Positions 33,630-42,420 of a DNA stretch of 64,000 nucleotides are shown one piece after another. The notes under the pieces were generated by a model. That model was not told the DNA's origin. It did no database searches and saw nothing but the letters and a program-made list of their open reading frames with translations. The translations under genes were made by a program, and so were the position numbers. Origin of the DNA: Piscibacillus sp052246295 (GTDB taxonomy: Bacteria; Bacillota; Bacilli; Bacillales; Alkalibacillaceae); NCBI GenBank assembly GCA_052246295.1, contig JBQQCO010000014.1. The stretch is one strand, 5' to 3'. Numbering within the stretch: position 1 is the first letter of the stretch; the number at the start of each line of letters is the position of its first letter.

Positions 33630-33663
33630 CATAGAAAAACGCATGGATTTGCTTCAAATCCAT
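33630..33663 (-). terminator. Terminator of the alcohol dehydrogenase gene
   Basis: GCGCATGGATTTG, loop, CAAATCCATGCG, then TTTTTC on the minus strand. Confidence 0.85.
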
Positions 33664-33678
33664 GCGCTTGAGCTTTTC

Positions 33679-34842
33679 TTATAATGACATCGTTAAAATT
33701 TGTCTTACATCCTCATCTTGTAACTTGTTAAAGTTACCAAATGGTCCGTTCTTCATCGCACGGTCTACCATTAGGTCAATTTTAGAATCATCAATGTCAT
33801 AATCAGCTAAACGTGATGGCGCGCCTAGAGCTGTCCAGAATTGACTTAGTCGATCAATTCCTTCAAGAGCCACTTCTTTATCAGTTTTACCTGAAGGGTC
33901 AACACCAAATACTCTCACTGCTAATTGTTTGAATTTCTTCGGATCAACATCCACATTGTGTCTCATCCAGTTAGGGAATAGGATCGCTAATCCGCCTGCG
34001 TGTGGAATGTCATAGACAGCTGATACTGCGTGCTCAATATTGTGTGATGCCCAGTCACCGCGTGTACCCATTTGTAGCATACCGTTTAATGCAACAGTTC
34101 CTGCATACATAATCGTTTCGCGATACTCGTATGAATCTAAGTTATTAATCAACTTCGGTGCTGTTTCAATAATCGTTTTTAATACACCTTCACACATGCG
34201 CTCCTGAACTGGCGCTGTGGTTGGACGATAAAAGTACTGCTCAAAGATATGACTCATCATATCAACAATTCCGTAAATCGTTTGATCTTTTGGAACTGAA
34301 TAAGTATGAACTGGGTCTAAGATTGAGAATTTAGGATAAGAGAAAGGTGAGCCCCACCCATATTTCTCGTTTGTCTCCCAGTTTGTAATAACCGCACCTG
34401 CGTTCATTTCTGAACCAGTAGCTGCTAGCGTTAACACTGTGCCTAACGGAAGCGCATCTTGTGGGGTTACTTTTTTCGTAACAAGATCCCAAGCGTCTCC
34501 ATCGTACTTAGCTGCGTTTGCGATTGTTTTTGTTGCATCAATAACACTACCGCCACCTACCGCTAATAAGAAATCAATGTTGTTTTCTTTACAAAAATCT
34601 GCACCTTTATTCACTGTCGCTAAGCGTGGGTTTGGCTCAACACCACCAAATTCAAAAGTTTCATATCCATTGTCTTGTAATTTTTTCTGTACATTAGCAA
34701 AAATACCATTACGTTTAATACTTCCTCCACCGTAAACAATTAACACTTTGTTTACGCCGTCAGGAATTAAGTTAGGTAAACTCTCTAGCTGACCTCGACC
34801 AAATACTAATTTTGTAGGGTTGTGAAACGTGAAATTTTCCAT
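33679..34842 (-). CDS. Iron-containing alcohol dehydrogenase (YugJ/BdhA type)
   Basis: 387 residues of group III alcohol dehydrogenases. The dinucleotide site is GGGSVIDATK (about 94-103) and metal ligands lie in DMMSHIFEQYF (about 193-203) and NIEHAVSAVYDIPHAGGLA (about 266-284). Close to B. subtilis YugJ and clostridial NADPH-dependent butanol dehydrogenases. It reduces aldehydes or ketones to alcohols; the natural substrate is unknown. GAAAGGAG precedes the ATG. Its neighbours yugI and yugN match the B. subtilis yug region. Confidence 0.9.
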   Translation of the reverse strand: MENFTFHNPTKLVFGRGQLESLPNLIPDGVNKVLIVYGGGSIKRNGIFANVQKKLQDNGYETFEFGGVEPNPRLATVNKGADFCKENNIDFLLAVGGGSVIDATKTIANAAKYDGDAWDLVTKKVTPQDALPLGTVLTLAATGSEMNAGAVITNWETNEKYGWGSPFSYPKFSILDPVHTYSVPKDQTIYGIVDMMSHIFEQYFYRPTTAPVQERMCEGVLKTIIETAPKLINNLDSYEYRETIMYAGTVALNGMLQMGTRGDWASHNIEHAVSAVYDIPHAGGLAILFPNWMRHNVDVDPKKFKQLAVRVFGVDPSGKTDKEVALEGIDRLSQFWTALGAPSRLADYDIDDSKIDLMVDRAMKNGPFGNFNKLQDEDVRQILTMSL

Positions 34843-34907
34843 GTCGATTACTCCTTTCTTCCATTACCTAATTTTTATTATGAGGAAAAAATCCTTTTTA
34901 ATCAAAA

Positions 34908-34944
34908 AAAGTGTCTCGAGGAATTCCTCTGAGACACTTTAAGA
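34908..34944 (-). terminator. Terminator of yugI
   Basis: AAAGTGTCTCAGAGG, GAATT loop, CCTCGAGACACTTTTTTTG on the minus strand. Confidence 0.85.
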
Positions 34945-35334
34945 TTAACCACGATACGTTTGTTCACGGTCTTTTGATTGCTCAATCCACTCTTCAAGTT
35001 TATCTTTAAGAACGTTAAAGCCAGTTCCTTGATCTTCTTGTTTCTTAGGTTGAGCAGCTTGCTTTTTAGGCTGTTTTTGTGTTTTTGGTTTTTCTTCCGT
35101 AGCACGAATAGATAAAGAATATTTTCCACTATCTTCTTCTACGTTTAACACTTTAACCTGTACTTCATCACCAACGGTAAGATGATCATTCACATCTTTT
35201 ACATAACCGTGAGTAACTTCTGAAATGTGAACAAGGCCCTGAGTATTTTCATCTAAGGCAACAAAGGCACCATAAGGTTGGATACCTGTTACTTTACCAG
35301 TTAGCACTTGTCCTTCTTCGATGATTTTTGACAT
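34945..35334 (-). CDS. yugI: S1-domain general stress protein (YugI / GSP13)
   Basis: 129 residues. One S1 RNA-binding domain fills residues 5-75 (GQVLTGKVTGIQPYGAFVAL, GLVHISEVTHGYVKD, GDEVQVKVLNVEEDSGKYSL). A Lys/Gln-rich linker and an amphipathic C-terminal helix follow. The B. subtilis homologue is general stress protein 13, which associates with ribosomes. I start at ATG 35334; the preceding in-frame TTG is closer to GGGAG but less likely. Monocistronic with its own terminator. Confidence 0.9.
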   Translation of the reverse strand: MSKIIEEGQVLTGKVTGIQPYGAFVALDENTQGLVHISEVTHGYVKDVNDHLTVGDEVQVKVLNVEEDSGKYSLSIRATEEKPKTQKQPKKQAAQPKKQEDQGTGFNVLKDKLEEWIEQSKDREQTYRG

Positions 35335-35519
35335 ATTATACAACTCCCGACGCTATTTCTTTTGCACAATTTAATATTTTAACACAATCTAAGCACTTAA
35401 TCAAAAAATGCTTAAGTTAAACCATCACGTATATTTTCTGCATTTTTTTATAAAATCATGTTTAATAATTTTTAAAACGGTTATAAATAGTAATGTAATA
35501 CTTTCTCGTATTCCCCCTT

Positions 35520-35556
35520 TGGCAAAGTGTTGGATAAGCACTTTGCTCTTTTTTTT
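35520..35556 (+). terminator. Terminator-like hairpin in the patB leader
   Basis: GGCAAAGTG, TTGGATAAG loop region, CACTTTGCTC, then TTTTTTTT. No plus-strand gene lies upstream (yugI is divergent), and patB begins 60 bases later, so it is either an attenuator of patB or the end of a small RNA. Confidence 0.65.
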
Positions 35557-35615
35557 TGAAATTTTTTAGCATTCACTTCCATATTTCGTTAAACTTAATA
35601 TTGAGGTGAATAAAC

Positions 35616-36776
35616 ATGACATATAATTTTAGTGATGTAATTAATCGAGAAAATACGCGTGCAGCCAAATTTGAATATCGCGAAACATTATTTGGCCGTT
35701 CGGATGTCCTCCCATTATGGGTGGCTGACATGGATTTTGAATCCGTTCCAGAGCTGGAAGAAGCGTTAATTAAGAGAGCAAAACATAATTTATATGGTTA
35801 CACCACATTTGATGATGACATCTTACAATCTATTAAAAATTGGCTGTCATCAAGACATAATTTTGAGATCGACACGAGCTTATTAAGTTTTAGTCCTGGT
35901 GTGATTCCATCTTTACATGCACTTGTTCAAATTTTCACAGAGGAAAATGACCAAATTGTCATTCAACCACCAGTGTATCCTCCATTTTTCTCTGTCATAA
36001 AAGCTCATAATCGTGAGCTAGTTGAGAATCCATTAGTTAATCGTAATGGACATTATGAGATGGATTTTGACCATCTAGAAGAGACGTTTAAAAATGGAGC
36101 CAAAGCATTTATTTTATGTAGTCCACACAATCCAGTTGGGCGCGTTTGGAATAACGATGAGCTAGAAAAATTGGCTGATTTATGTGTTAAATATAATGTT
36201 TGGTTATTCTCTGATGATATTCATGCAGACATTGTGTTTGATGGATACGAACACACGCCGATTTCTACTTTAAATGATGAGATAGCTAAGCTTACTTTTA
36301 CATTAATGGCTCCATCTAAAACGTTTAATATTGCTGGTCTTCAGGCTTCATATGTTATTTCACCAAATGAAGATCTTAAAAAGAAAGTCAATGAGCAGTT
36401 AATGCGTCAAGGATTCTCATCACTGAATACCTTCGCATTCACGGCGATGGAAACAGTCTATAATCATGGTGCTGACTGGCTAGATGCATTGATTCGCCAG
36501 CTTGAGGAAAATAAGCAGTTAATTGATGAAAAATTGGCAGGTACAAAAATATCTGCTGTTGATACTGAAGGTACTTATTTAGTATGGTTAGATTTTTCTA
36601 AAACAGGTCTAGACCATGATGAAATCAAGCGCAAGTTGAACGATGAAGCAAAAGTTGGTCTAAATGACGGTAAATCATTTGGTGACCAAGGTGAAACGTT
36701 TATGCGGATAAATATCGCTTCACCTAAGCAAGTGATTGAAGAAGGAATCGATCGTATTATTAAAGTTTTTGGATAA
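35616..36776 (+). CDS. patB: PLP-dependent C-S lyase (PatB/MalY family)
   Basis: 386 residues, fold-type I aminotransferase class. The PLP Lys is in MAPSKTFNIAGLQ (about residue 232), the PLP-contacting NPVG is in CSPHNPVGRVW (about 167-177), and SDDIHADIVF (about 200) holds the pyridine-N Asp. PatB of B. subtilis is a cystathionine beta-lyase. N-terminal PLWVADMDFESVPEL is typical. A possible attenuator hairpin lies in its leader. GAGGTGAA precedes the ATG. Confidence 0.9.
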   Translation: MTYNFSDVINRENTRAAKFEYRETLFGRSDVLPLWVADMDFESVPELEEALIKRAKHNLYGYTTFDDDILQSIKNWLSSRHNFEIDTSLLSFSPGVIPSLHALVQIFTEENDQIVIQPPVYPPFFSVIKAHNRELVENPLVNRNGHYEMDFDHLEETFKNGAKAFILCSPHNPVGRVWNNDELEKLADLCVKYNVWLFSDDIHADIVFDGYEHTPISTLNDEIAKLTFTLMAPSKTFNIAGLQASYVISPNEDLKKKVNEQLMRQGFSSLNTFAFTAMETVYNHGADWLDALIRQLEENKQLIDEKLAGTKISAVDTEGTYLVWLDFSKTGLDHDEIKRKLNDEAKVGLNDGKSFGDQGETFMRINIASPKQVIEEGIDRIIKVFG

Positions 36777-36778
36777 GG

Positions 36779-36812
36779 AAAAGCGATTGGGGTAGCCCAA
36801 TCGCTTTACTTT
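36779..36812. terminator. Bidirectional terminator between patB and sodC
   Basis: AAAGCGATTGGG / CCCAATCGCTTT hairpin with TACTTTTTC on the plus side and TTCCTTATCC on the minus side. It overlaps the sodC C-terminal codons. Confidence 0.65.
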
Positions 36813-37396
36813 TTCTCTTCTTCTTGTTCTTCGACTTGATCACCTGGGTTTTGACCTTCTGAGCGCTCTTGACCTTTGATTACTTCAGCACAAGCAACGC
36901 GATCACCTGCATTTCCAGCAGGCTGACTAACACCGTCGTCTTGGTCGGAGTGTATAATCAATGCCTTTCCTCCATCTTTAAAAAGTGAACCTTTCCCATC
37001 TTGAAGTGTGGCGTCTTCAATTACATATTCATATGTTGCGGTGCCGTCTTCTTTAACCTCAAGATTGGTCATGTCACCGATGTGATGACCATCAGGGTGC
37101 ATTAGACCATGCTTCTTTTCACCTTCATTATTCCAATGGTTCCCGGCCGACTCAAATGTTGGTGCTTCACATTTCGGAAACTCATGCAAGTGAATCCCGT
37201 GAAAACCAGGTTCCAATCCTTCTAAGTTAACGGTTAATTTCACACCGCCTGGGTCACTTTGAAACTTAGCCTTTCCTATAATATCTAAATCTTGATTTTT
37301 AATATCCGCTTCATAAATCGATTCCACATCTGCTTGGCATGCTGACAAAATCAATAAAAATCCAATTCCAATTAATAATTTTCGCATCCTTCTCAC
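36806..37396 (-). CDS. sodC: Cu/Zn superoxide dismutase lipoprotein
   Basis: 196 residues. The lipobox LSAC is in LLIGIGFLLILSACQAD (Cys about 20), so the enzyme should be anchored on the outer membrane face. Copper/zinc ligands are visible: HLHEF (two His), SAGNHWN (bridging His region), HGLMHPDGHHIGDM (zinc His and Asp) and IHSDQDD (fourth copper His); the conserved Arg is in GNAGDRVACAEV. By eye the ligand set looks complete, in contrast to B. subtilis YojM, which I recall as lacking a copper ligand. It has a hydrophilic acidic C-terminal tail. GAGGTGAGAAGG precedes the start. Confidence 0.9.
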   Translation of the reverse strand: MRRMRKLLIGIGFLLILSACQADVESIYEADIKNQDLDIIGKAKFQSDPGGVKLTVNLEGLEPGFHGIHLHEFPKCEAPTFESAGNHWNNEGEKKHGLMHPDGHHIGDMTNLEVKEDGTATYEYVIEDATLQDGKGSLFKDGGKALIIHSDQDDGVSQPAGNAGDRVACAEVIKGQERSEGQNPGDQVEEQEEEKK

Positions 37397-37473
37397 CTCA
37401 TTATTCAGTTTGTAGAAAAATGAGGAATCTTAAACATACGAAAGTCATTTTCAGAGATTTTGTTTTGAATAGC

Positions 37474-37787
37474 CGTTCATAAATTGGGGAAACCGTTCAT
37501 AAATTCCCGTAACTCGTTCATAAACTCCCGGAACCCGTTCATAAGCTGCTCAAACTCGTTCATAAATTGCTCGAACCCGTTCATAACCTGCTCAAACTCG
37601 TTCATAACCTGCTCAAACTCGTTCATAACCTGCTCAAACCCGTTCATAAGCTGCTCGAACCCGTTCATAAGCTGCTCAAACTCGTTCATAACCTGCTCAA
37701 ACCCGTTCATAAGCTGCTCAAACTCGTTCATAAACTCCCGGAACCCGTTCATGATCTGCTCAAACTCGTTCATAAACCTGAACTTCA
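37474..37787. repeat. 21-bp-period array D (core CGTTCATAA)
   Basis: Fifteen units begin at 37474, 37494, 37515, 37536, then every 21 to 37767. The core CGTTCATAA is nearly invariant and the following 12 bases vary between types such as CCTGCTCAAAC, GCTGCTCGAAC and ACTCCCGGAAC. On the minus strand one frame would encode heptads such as MNEFEQL, but variation changes the peptide freely and no good ribosome site is present. It lies between a small membrane-protein gene and sodC on the same strand. Confidence 0.93.
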
Positions 37788-37810
37788 TCTCTGCTCTTTC
37801 GTCTCATAAA

Positions 37811-37844
37811 AAACAACCTAGGTGAGCTATGTCACCTAGGTTGT
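37811..37844 (-). terminator. Terminator of the small membrane-protein gene
   Basis: AACAACCTAGGTGA, loop, TCACCTAGGTTGTTTTTTAT on the minus strand, overlapping the end of the gene and just ahead of array D. Confidence 0.8.
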
Positions 37845-38017
37845 TCTGATTCACGTTTTCCTTCAGGATACTGAGATTCAAATTTTTCTTGATCTCGCTT
37901 GGCTTTTTTTATAATCATTCTCATGACTAAAACGGCCACTGTGATAAATATTAACAGTGTGAGAATCGCCGGAATATATGCAGATTTATCTTCTGGGAAG
38001 TATAAAAACTCCATCAT
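37832..38017 (-). CDS. Small single-pass membrane protein
   Basis: 61 residues: a short outside segment, one hydrophobic helix (AILTLLIFITVAVLVMRMII, about residues 17-36) and a charged cytoplasmic tail (KKAKRDQEKFESQYPEG). AGGTGATTTAGCT precedes the paired ATG. It has no recognised family. Small proteins of this layout are common in Bacillaceae. It is followed by its own terminator and array D. Confidence 0.65.
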   Translation of the reverse strand: MMEFLYFPEDKSAYIPAILTLLIFITVAVLVMRMIIKKAKRDQEKFESQYPEGKRESEQPR

Positions 38018-38105
38018 AGCTAAATCACCTATTTCTTTAAACTAACTTCATTATATCAGATGCGCCAAGCGATCCTTCAATACTTTTGTTTCGATTTTAT
38101 GAAAA

Positions 38106-38567
38106 TTAAAGTTCTTTAACTAAGTTCGCCATTTCGATTGCACCAACTGCAGCGTCGTAACCTTTGTTGCCAGCTTTTGTGCCAGCACGTTCGATTGCCT
38201 GTTCTATGGTGTTGGTTGTGATGACACCGAAAATAACTGGTACGCCAGTTTCTAAGTTAGCATGTGAAACGCCCTTAGCTGCTTCGCTACAAACATAATC
38301 AAAGTGAGGCGTTGACCCTTTAATCACCGCACCTAATGTAATGACAGCATCGTAATCGCCAGAAGCTGCTAATTTTTTCGCCGCAAGTGGAATCTCAAAT
38401 GCACCTGGTACCCATGCTAATGTGATGTCATCGTCGTTAACACCGTGGCGCTTAAGTCCGCCAACCGCTCCATCGACTAGTTTTTCTGTAATAAAATCGT
38501 TAAAACGACCTGCTACGATGGCCACTTTTAATCCTGATCCTACTAAATTACCTTCAATTGTTTTCAT
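38106..38567 (-). CDS. ribH: 6,7-Dimethyl-8-ribityllumazine synthase
   Basis: 153 residues, standard length. Visible active-site segments: VAIVAGRFNDFIT (aromatic stacking residue), WVPGAFEIPLA (about 55-65), GAVIKGSTPHFDYV (about 80-93, catalytic His). It joins the ribityl-pyrimidine with dihydroxybutanone phosphate and assembles into a 60-mer capsid in Bacillus, usually with riboflavin synthase inside. Last gene of the rib operon, 18 bases after ribBA, behind GGAGGGGA. Confidence 0.96.
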   Translation of the reverse strand: MKTIEGNLVGSGLKVAIVAGRFNDFITEKLVDGAVGGLKRHGVNDDDITLAWVPGAFEIPLAAKKLAASGDYDAVITLGAVIKGSTPHFDYVCSEAAKGVSHANLETGVPVIFGVITTNTIEQAIERAGTKAGNKGYDAAVGAIEMANLVKEL

Positions 38568-38585
38568 AATAAATTCCCCTCCGTC

Positions 38586-39773
38586 TTAGAATAAATGTCC
38601 TAATTTATCACGTTTAGTATCTAAGTATTTTTGGTTGTCTTTGTTTGGCTGCATTTTCAAAGGCACACGTTCAACTAACTCTAAATCATAACCATGGAGC
38701 CCTTTAATCTTACGTGGGTTATTAGTCAACAGGCGCATTTTGCGAACGCCTAGATCTTCTAAAATTTGTGCGCCGATTCCGTAATCACGTAAGTCTGCTG
38801 GATATCCTAGTTTTTCATTTGCTTCAACCGTGTCATAGCCTTCTTCTTGAAGTTTATAAGCTTTTAATTTATTTAAAAGACCAATGCCACGGCCTTCTTG
38901 GCGCATGTATAATAAGACACCTTTGCCTTCTTCTTCAATTTGTTGTAATGCAGACTCTAATTGTGGTCCACAATCACAACGATGTGAACCAAACACATCC
39001 CCTGTTAAGCACTCACTATGCACACGCACAAGTGTAGGCTCATCAGGTGTCACTTCACCTTTAACAAGCGCAATATGCTCACGACCATCAATTTGGTTCG
39101 TATAAGCTACCGTGCGAAAATCGCCATATGACGTTGGTAAGTTAATTTCCACTTCACGGTGAACGAGTTTTTCATGCATGCGACGATATTTTATTAAATC
39201 TTCGATGGTGACAAGTTTTAGATCGTGTTTGTCTGCTAACTTGCGTAATTCAGGTACACGGGCCATTGTACCGTCTTCATTCATAATTTCACAAATCGCA
39301 CCTGCTGGTTTTGACCCTGCTAACTGAGCAAAATCAACCGCCGCTTCCGTATGTCCAGCACGACGAAGCACGCCACCTTTTTTCGCAATTAGTGGAAAAA
39401 TATGCCCTGGACGCTTAAATTCGGTCGGTACCACCTCATCCTCTGCCAATCGAGTAATCGTATTCGAACGCTCTTCTGCACTAATTCCTGTTGTCGTATC
39501 TACGTGGTCAATACTTACCGTGAATGCTGTTCCGTGGCTATCTGTATTCACATCAGCCATTAAATTAAGCTGTAGTTGATCCGCTTTTTCTTGCGTGATG
39601 GGTGCGCAAAGTAATCCGCGTCCTTCACTTACCATAAAGTTCACGACTTCTGGTGTTGTATATTCTGCTAGTGCGACAAAATCACCTTCGTTTTCACGAT
39701 TTTCATCATCAACGACAATGATGACTTTCCCCTTTTTTAAATCTTCAATTGCTTCTTGTATTGAATCAAACAT
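38586..39773 (-). CDS. ribBA: Bifunctional DHBP synthase / GTP cyclohydrolase II
   Basis: 395 residues. The N-terminal dihydroxybutanone-phosphate synthase domain (about 1-200) has VVDDENRENEGDFVALAEY and RAGHTEAAVDFAQLAG. The C-terminal GTP cyclohydrolase II domain has the zinc Cys set in HSECLTGDVFGSHRCDCGPQ (about 255-274), then RQEGRGIGL and LTNNPRKI. It feeds both branches of riboflavin synthesis. AGGAGGGG precedes the ATG. Confidence 0.96.
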   Translation of the reverse strand: MFDSIQEAIEDLKKGKVIIVVDDENRENEGDFVALAEYTTPEVVNFMVSEGRGLLCAPITQEKADQLQLNLMADVNTDSHGTAFTVSIDHVDTTTGISAEERSNTITRLAEDEVVPTEFKRPGHIFPLIAKKGGVLRRAGHTEAAVDFAQLAGSKPAGAICEIMNEDGTMARVPELRKLADKHDLKLVTIEDLIKYRRMHEKLVHREVEINLPTSYGDFRTVAYTNQIDGREHIALVKGEVTPDEPTLVRVHSECLTGDVFGSHRCDCGPQLESALQQIEEEGKGVLLYMRQEGRGIGLLNKLKAYKLQEEGYDTVEANEKLGYPADLRDYGIGAQILEDLGVRKMRLLTNNPRKIKGLHGYDLELVERVPLKMQPNKDNQKYLDTKRDKLGHLF

Positions 39774-39803
39774 AAATGCCCCTCCTATTTTAACCCTCTC
39801 TAG

Positions 39804-40454
39804 TTACTGTCCCATAAAACCTGCACGGCGTAATTGTTCAACTGAAATACCGTCTGCTTCACCTTCACTTGGCTTCACCAGTTGATGAACGTATTTCAAC
39901 AACATATCACATTCAATATTGACTTCATCACCTTCATGCTTAGATGTTAAAATCGTCGCTTCTTGAGTATGAGGAATCAGTGAAATCGTAAATCGATTGT
40001 TCTCAACGCCAAATACGGTAAGCGATGTCCCGTCAACACTGACAGATCCTTTTAACATAAAATATTTGGCTAACTCATCTGGTACCTCAATGTAGAAGTA
40101 CTCAGCGTTGTCTTTACGTTCACGTTTAACAATTTTCCCGACACCATCCACATGCCCTGACACAAAATGACCACCAAAACGTCCATTTGCTGGCATCGCA
40201 CGTTCAAGATTCACTTTCGACCCTTCTGATAAACCTTTTAACGCAGTATGATGAAATGTCTCTGGCATAATATCAGTATCAAACGTCGTGTTTGTAAAAT
40301 TCGTCACGGTTAAGCAAACACCATTAACCGAAATGCTGTCGCCTAGCTGGACATCCTGGGTAATCTTTTCAACTTCAATCGTTAATTGTAACGACTCTTC
40401 ACCTTGAATCATTTGTTTAATTGTCCCTACTTCTTCAACAATACCTGTAAACAT
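39804..40454 (-). CDS. ribE: Riboflavin synthase, alpha subunit
   Basis: 216 residues with two repeated lumazine-binding barrels: MFTGIVEEVGTI with SISVNGVCLTVTNF in the first (1-97) and HFVSGHVDGVGKI with SVSVDGTSLTVFGV in the second. It dismutates two lumazines to riboflavin. Its start abuts the ribD end (one shared base at 40454), consistent with translational coupling. Called ribB or ribC in older Bacillus naming. Confidence 0.95.
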   Translation of the reverse strand: MFTGIVEEVGTIKQMIQGEESLQLTIEVEKITQDVQLGDSISVNGVCLTVTNFTNTTFDTDIMPETFHHTALKGLSEGSKVNLERAMPANGRFGGHFVSGHVDGVGKIVKRERKDNAEYFYIEVPDELAKYFMLKGSVSVDGTSLTVFGVENNRFTISLIPHTQEATILTSKHEGDEVNIECDMLLKYVHQLVKPSEGEADGISVEQLRRAGFMGQ

Positions 40455-41557
40455 TATGAACCCTCCTCTTCGCGAGGCTTTGCGATAATTTTTATATCTT
40501 GACCAATCGTTTCAACCGAATCAAATTCCACATGAATGGAGTCTTTGACTTCATCGAAACCTAATTGATTATAAAAAGCTTTACTCATGGCTCCACCGAT
40601 TAATTTCGGCGCCATGTAAACATGTATCTCATTGAATAATTTCTCTTGTATAAAAGCAGAATGAATCGTTGAGCCACCTTCAACATAAAGGCTCATGAGT
40701 TTTTCATCAGCCATGCGATCTAGTAAGGCTTCTAAATTAATTTGTTCATGATTTAGCCGCCATACTTGCACATGATCTATGTCATTCAGTACGTCTTCTT
40801 TGTTAGTATTTGCATTTTTTCCACAAACTACTATTGTATTTGAATCATGGTTTGTTAAAAGCTTAGTTTCTAAAGGAATCGATAAATGTGTATCGAGGAC
40901 GATACGTGTAGGGTTCATACCTCCGTGGGGCAAACGGGTGGTTAATAGAGGATCATCTCGTAAAACCGTCTCACTTCCAACTAAAATCGCGTCATGTCGA
41001 TGACGATTATGATGAACATCTAATCTTGATTGATCACTAGTTATCCATTTACTATCACCACTATTAGCTGTCATTTTCCCATCTAAGGAAACAGCTGTTT
41101 TTAGCGTGATATATGGACGCTTGGTTTTCATAAAATGAAAGAACATTTTATTAATGTCTTGAGCTTCTTGTTCTAAAATACCAACTTCAACATCAATACC
41201 TTCTCGGCGAATCCACTCAACACCGCCACCTGCAACTTTCGGGTTCGGGTCAAGCGTTGCAACGTATACCTTTTTTATCCCAGCATCAATAATTGCTTTG
41301 GTACACGGAGGCGTTTTGCCGTAATGTGCACAAGGTTCTAACGTCACATAAATTTCGGCATCTTTAGCAAGTTCACCAGCCTGCTTAAGCGCAAACACTT
41401 CAGCGTGCGGTTCACCAGACTTCATGTGAGTACCAGTGCCAACCACTTGGCCATCTTTAACTACGACCGCACCCACAGATGGATTCGGACGTGTTTGACC
41501 AATCGTAAGTCTCGCCAATTCTAAGGCATGATGCATAAAGAAATACTTATCTCTCAA
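40454..41557 (-). CDS. ribD: Riboflavin deaminase/reductase
   Basis: 367 residues. The N-terminal cytidine-deaminase-like domain has the zinc site HAEVFAL and TLEPCAHYGKTPPCTKAI (about 50-85). The C-terminal reductase domain includes DGKMTANSGDSKWIT and YVEGGSTIHSAFI. It performs deamination and reduction of the first pyrimidine intermediate. First gene of the operon; GGGGGTT lies before the start. Controlled by an FMN riboswitch directly upstream. Confidence 0.96.
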   Translation of the reverse strand: MRDKYFFMHHALELARLTIGQTRPNPSVGAVVVKDGQVVGTGTHMKSGEPHAEVFALKQAGELAKDAEIYVTLEPCAHYGKTPPCTKAIIDAGIKKVYVATLDPNPKVAGGGVEWIRREGIDVEVGILEQEAQDINKMFFHFMKTKRPYITLKTAVSLDGKMTANSGDSKWITSDQSRLDVHHNRHRHDAILVGSETVLRDDPLLTTRLPHGGMNPTRIVLDTHLSIPLETKLLTNHDSNTIVVCGKNANTNKEDVLNDIDHVQVWRLNHEQINLEALLDRMADEKLMSLYVEGGSTIHSAFIQEKLFNEIHVYMAPKLIGGAMSKAFYNQLGFDEVKDSIHVEFDSVETIGQDIKIIAKPREEEGS

Positions 41558-41593
41558 TCGTTAACCCCCTTTTTTCATAAACGGGTAACGATC

Positions 41594-41730
41594 CGATCCT
41601 TCTCCCATCCAGACTCTCACTGTCGGTTCTAGTTTCTCACTAGATCAGCCGCCATAAAAAAAGCGGGTCGCGGACTAAGAATGGCTCTGCATCCATCACC
41701 GCCGGTCGGGATTTTCACCCAGCCCCGAAG
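41594..41730 (-). ncRNA. FMN riboswitch (RFN element)
   Basis: Minus strand contains CTTCGGGGCTGGGTGAAAAT, CCCGACCGGCGGT, AGCCCGC-type pieces, GAACCGACAGTGAGAGTCTG and GATGGGAGAAGGATCGG in the right order for the six-helix RFN junction. An intervening CGCTTTTTTTATGGCGG stretch is a variable arm. FMN binding should repress the rib operon. Confidence 0.95.
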
Positions 41731-41965
41731 AATCAATACTCAGATTGCTTAAAACTGAATACGATAAACCCTAATTAACTTTAGGATTAAACATTAAATC
41801 AGATAATACTGTGATTAACAGTTAACTGATACTAACAATTATACAATAAGTCTTTTAGAAACGCTATAAATTGGCCTACTCTTTAATGTTAACTCTGACA
41901 TTTTATAACACTCTTTTAAGCATGACATATATTAAATTACAAAATCTTTTAAAGGTGGCATCTGA

Positions 41966-42289
41966 ATGGAGATTTATGATTTCCTAAAATCTAACAATAC
42001 AAATACTAGTGACATACCTGAAAGTCTAAAATTAGCATTAGTAGCCAGCACACTTACAACATTGGCTGATGCAATAGCTACCTTATCCGCATTATTAGCA
42101 ATCGATGAAACTAAAGAAGCTAATTTACAAGCCGAACAAGAAAAAGAAGAGTTAAATCAACAATTACTTAATCTTCAAAATCAACTAGATGACTTAACAA
42201 GTGATCAGGATCAACAACAAGAAAGTATAGATCAAGTCGTCATTTGGTTAAATTCTATTCAAAAACAAATAGATGATATTAACTCATAA
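41966..42289 (+). CDS. Coiled-coil protein of unknown function
   Basis: 107 residues. Residues 20-50 are hydrophobic-helical (LKLALVASTLTTLADAIATL, then SALLAIDE). Residues 50-105 are a Gln/Glu/Leu coiled coil (LNQQLLNLQNQLDDLTS). No family recognised. AAAGGTGG precedes the ATG. It stands in front of the release-factor-like gene on the same strand but 130 bases away. Codon use looks ordinary. Confidence 0.6.
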   Translation: MEIYDFLKSNNTNTSDIPESLKLALVASTLTTLADAIATLSALLAIDETKEANLQAEQEKEELNQQLLNLQNQLDDLTSDQDQQQESIDQVVIWLNSIQKQIDDINS

Positions 42290-42420
42290 GCTATTACATA
42301 TATTTCGATATATTATATTGGACAATCCTTGATATAATAAAAAACAAATTTTCAAAAGTGTTTAAACCAATTCTTTTCGTGGAATTAATCAAATAAATCC
42401 ACAAAAAGGAGATGATCTCA

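Noticed and set aside
37477..37788. Open frames across the repeat arrays (also 9631-9999, 23896-24226, 30889-31128, 49061-49588) as real repeat proteins
   Set aside because: They are open because the unit is 21 bases and lacks stops in that frame. Several overlapping frames are open at once on both strands, there are no convincing ribosome sites, and unit variation is not biased to synonymous changes.
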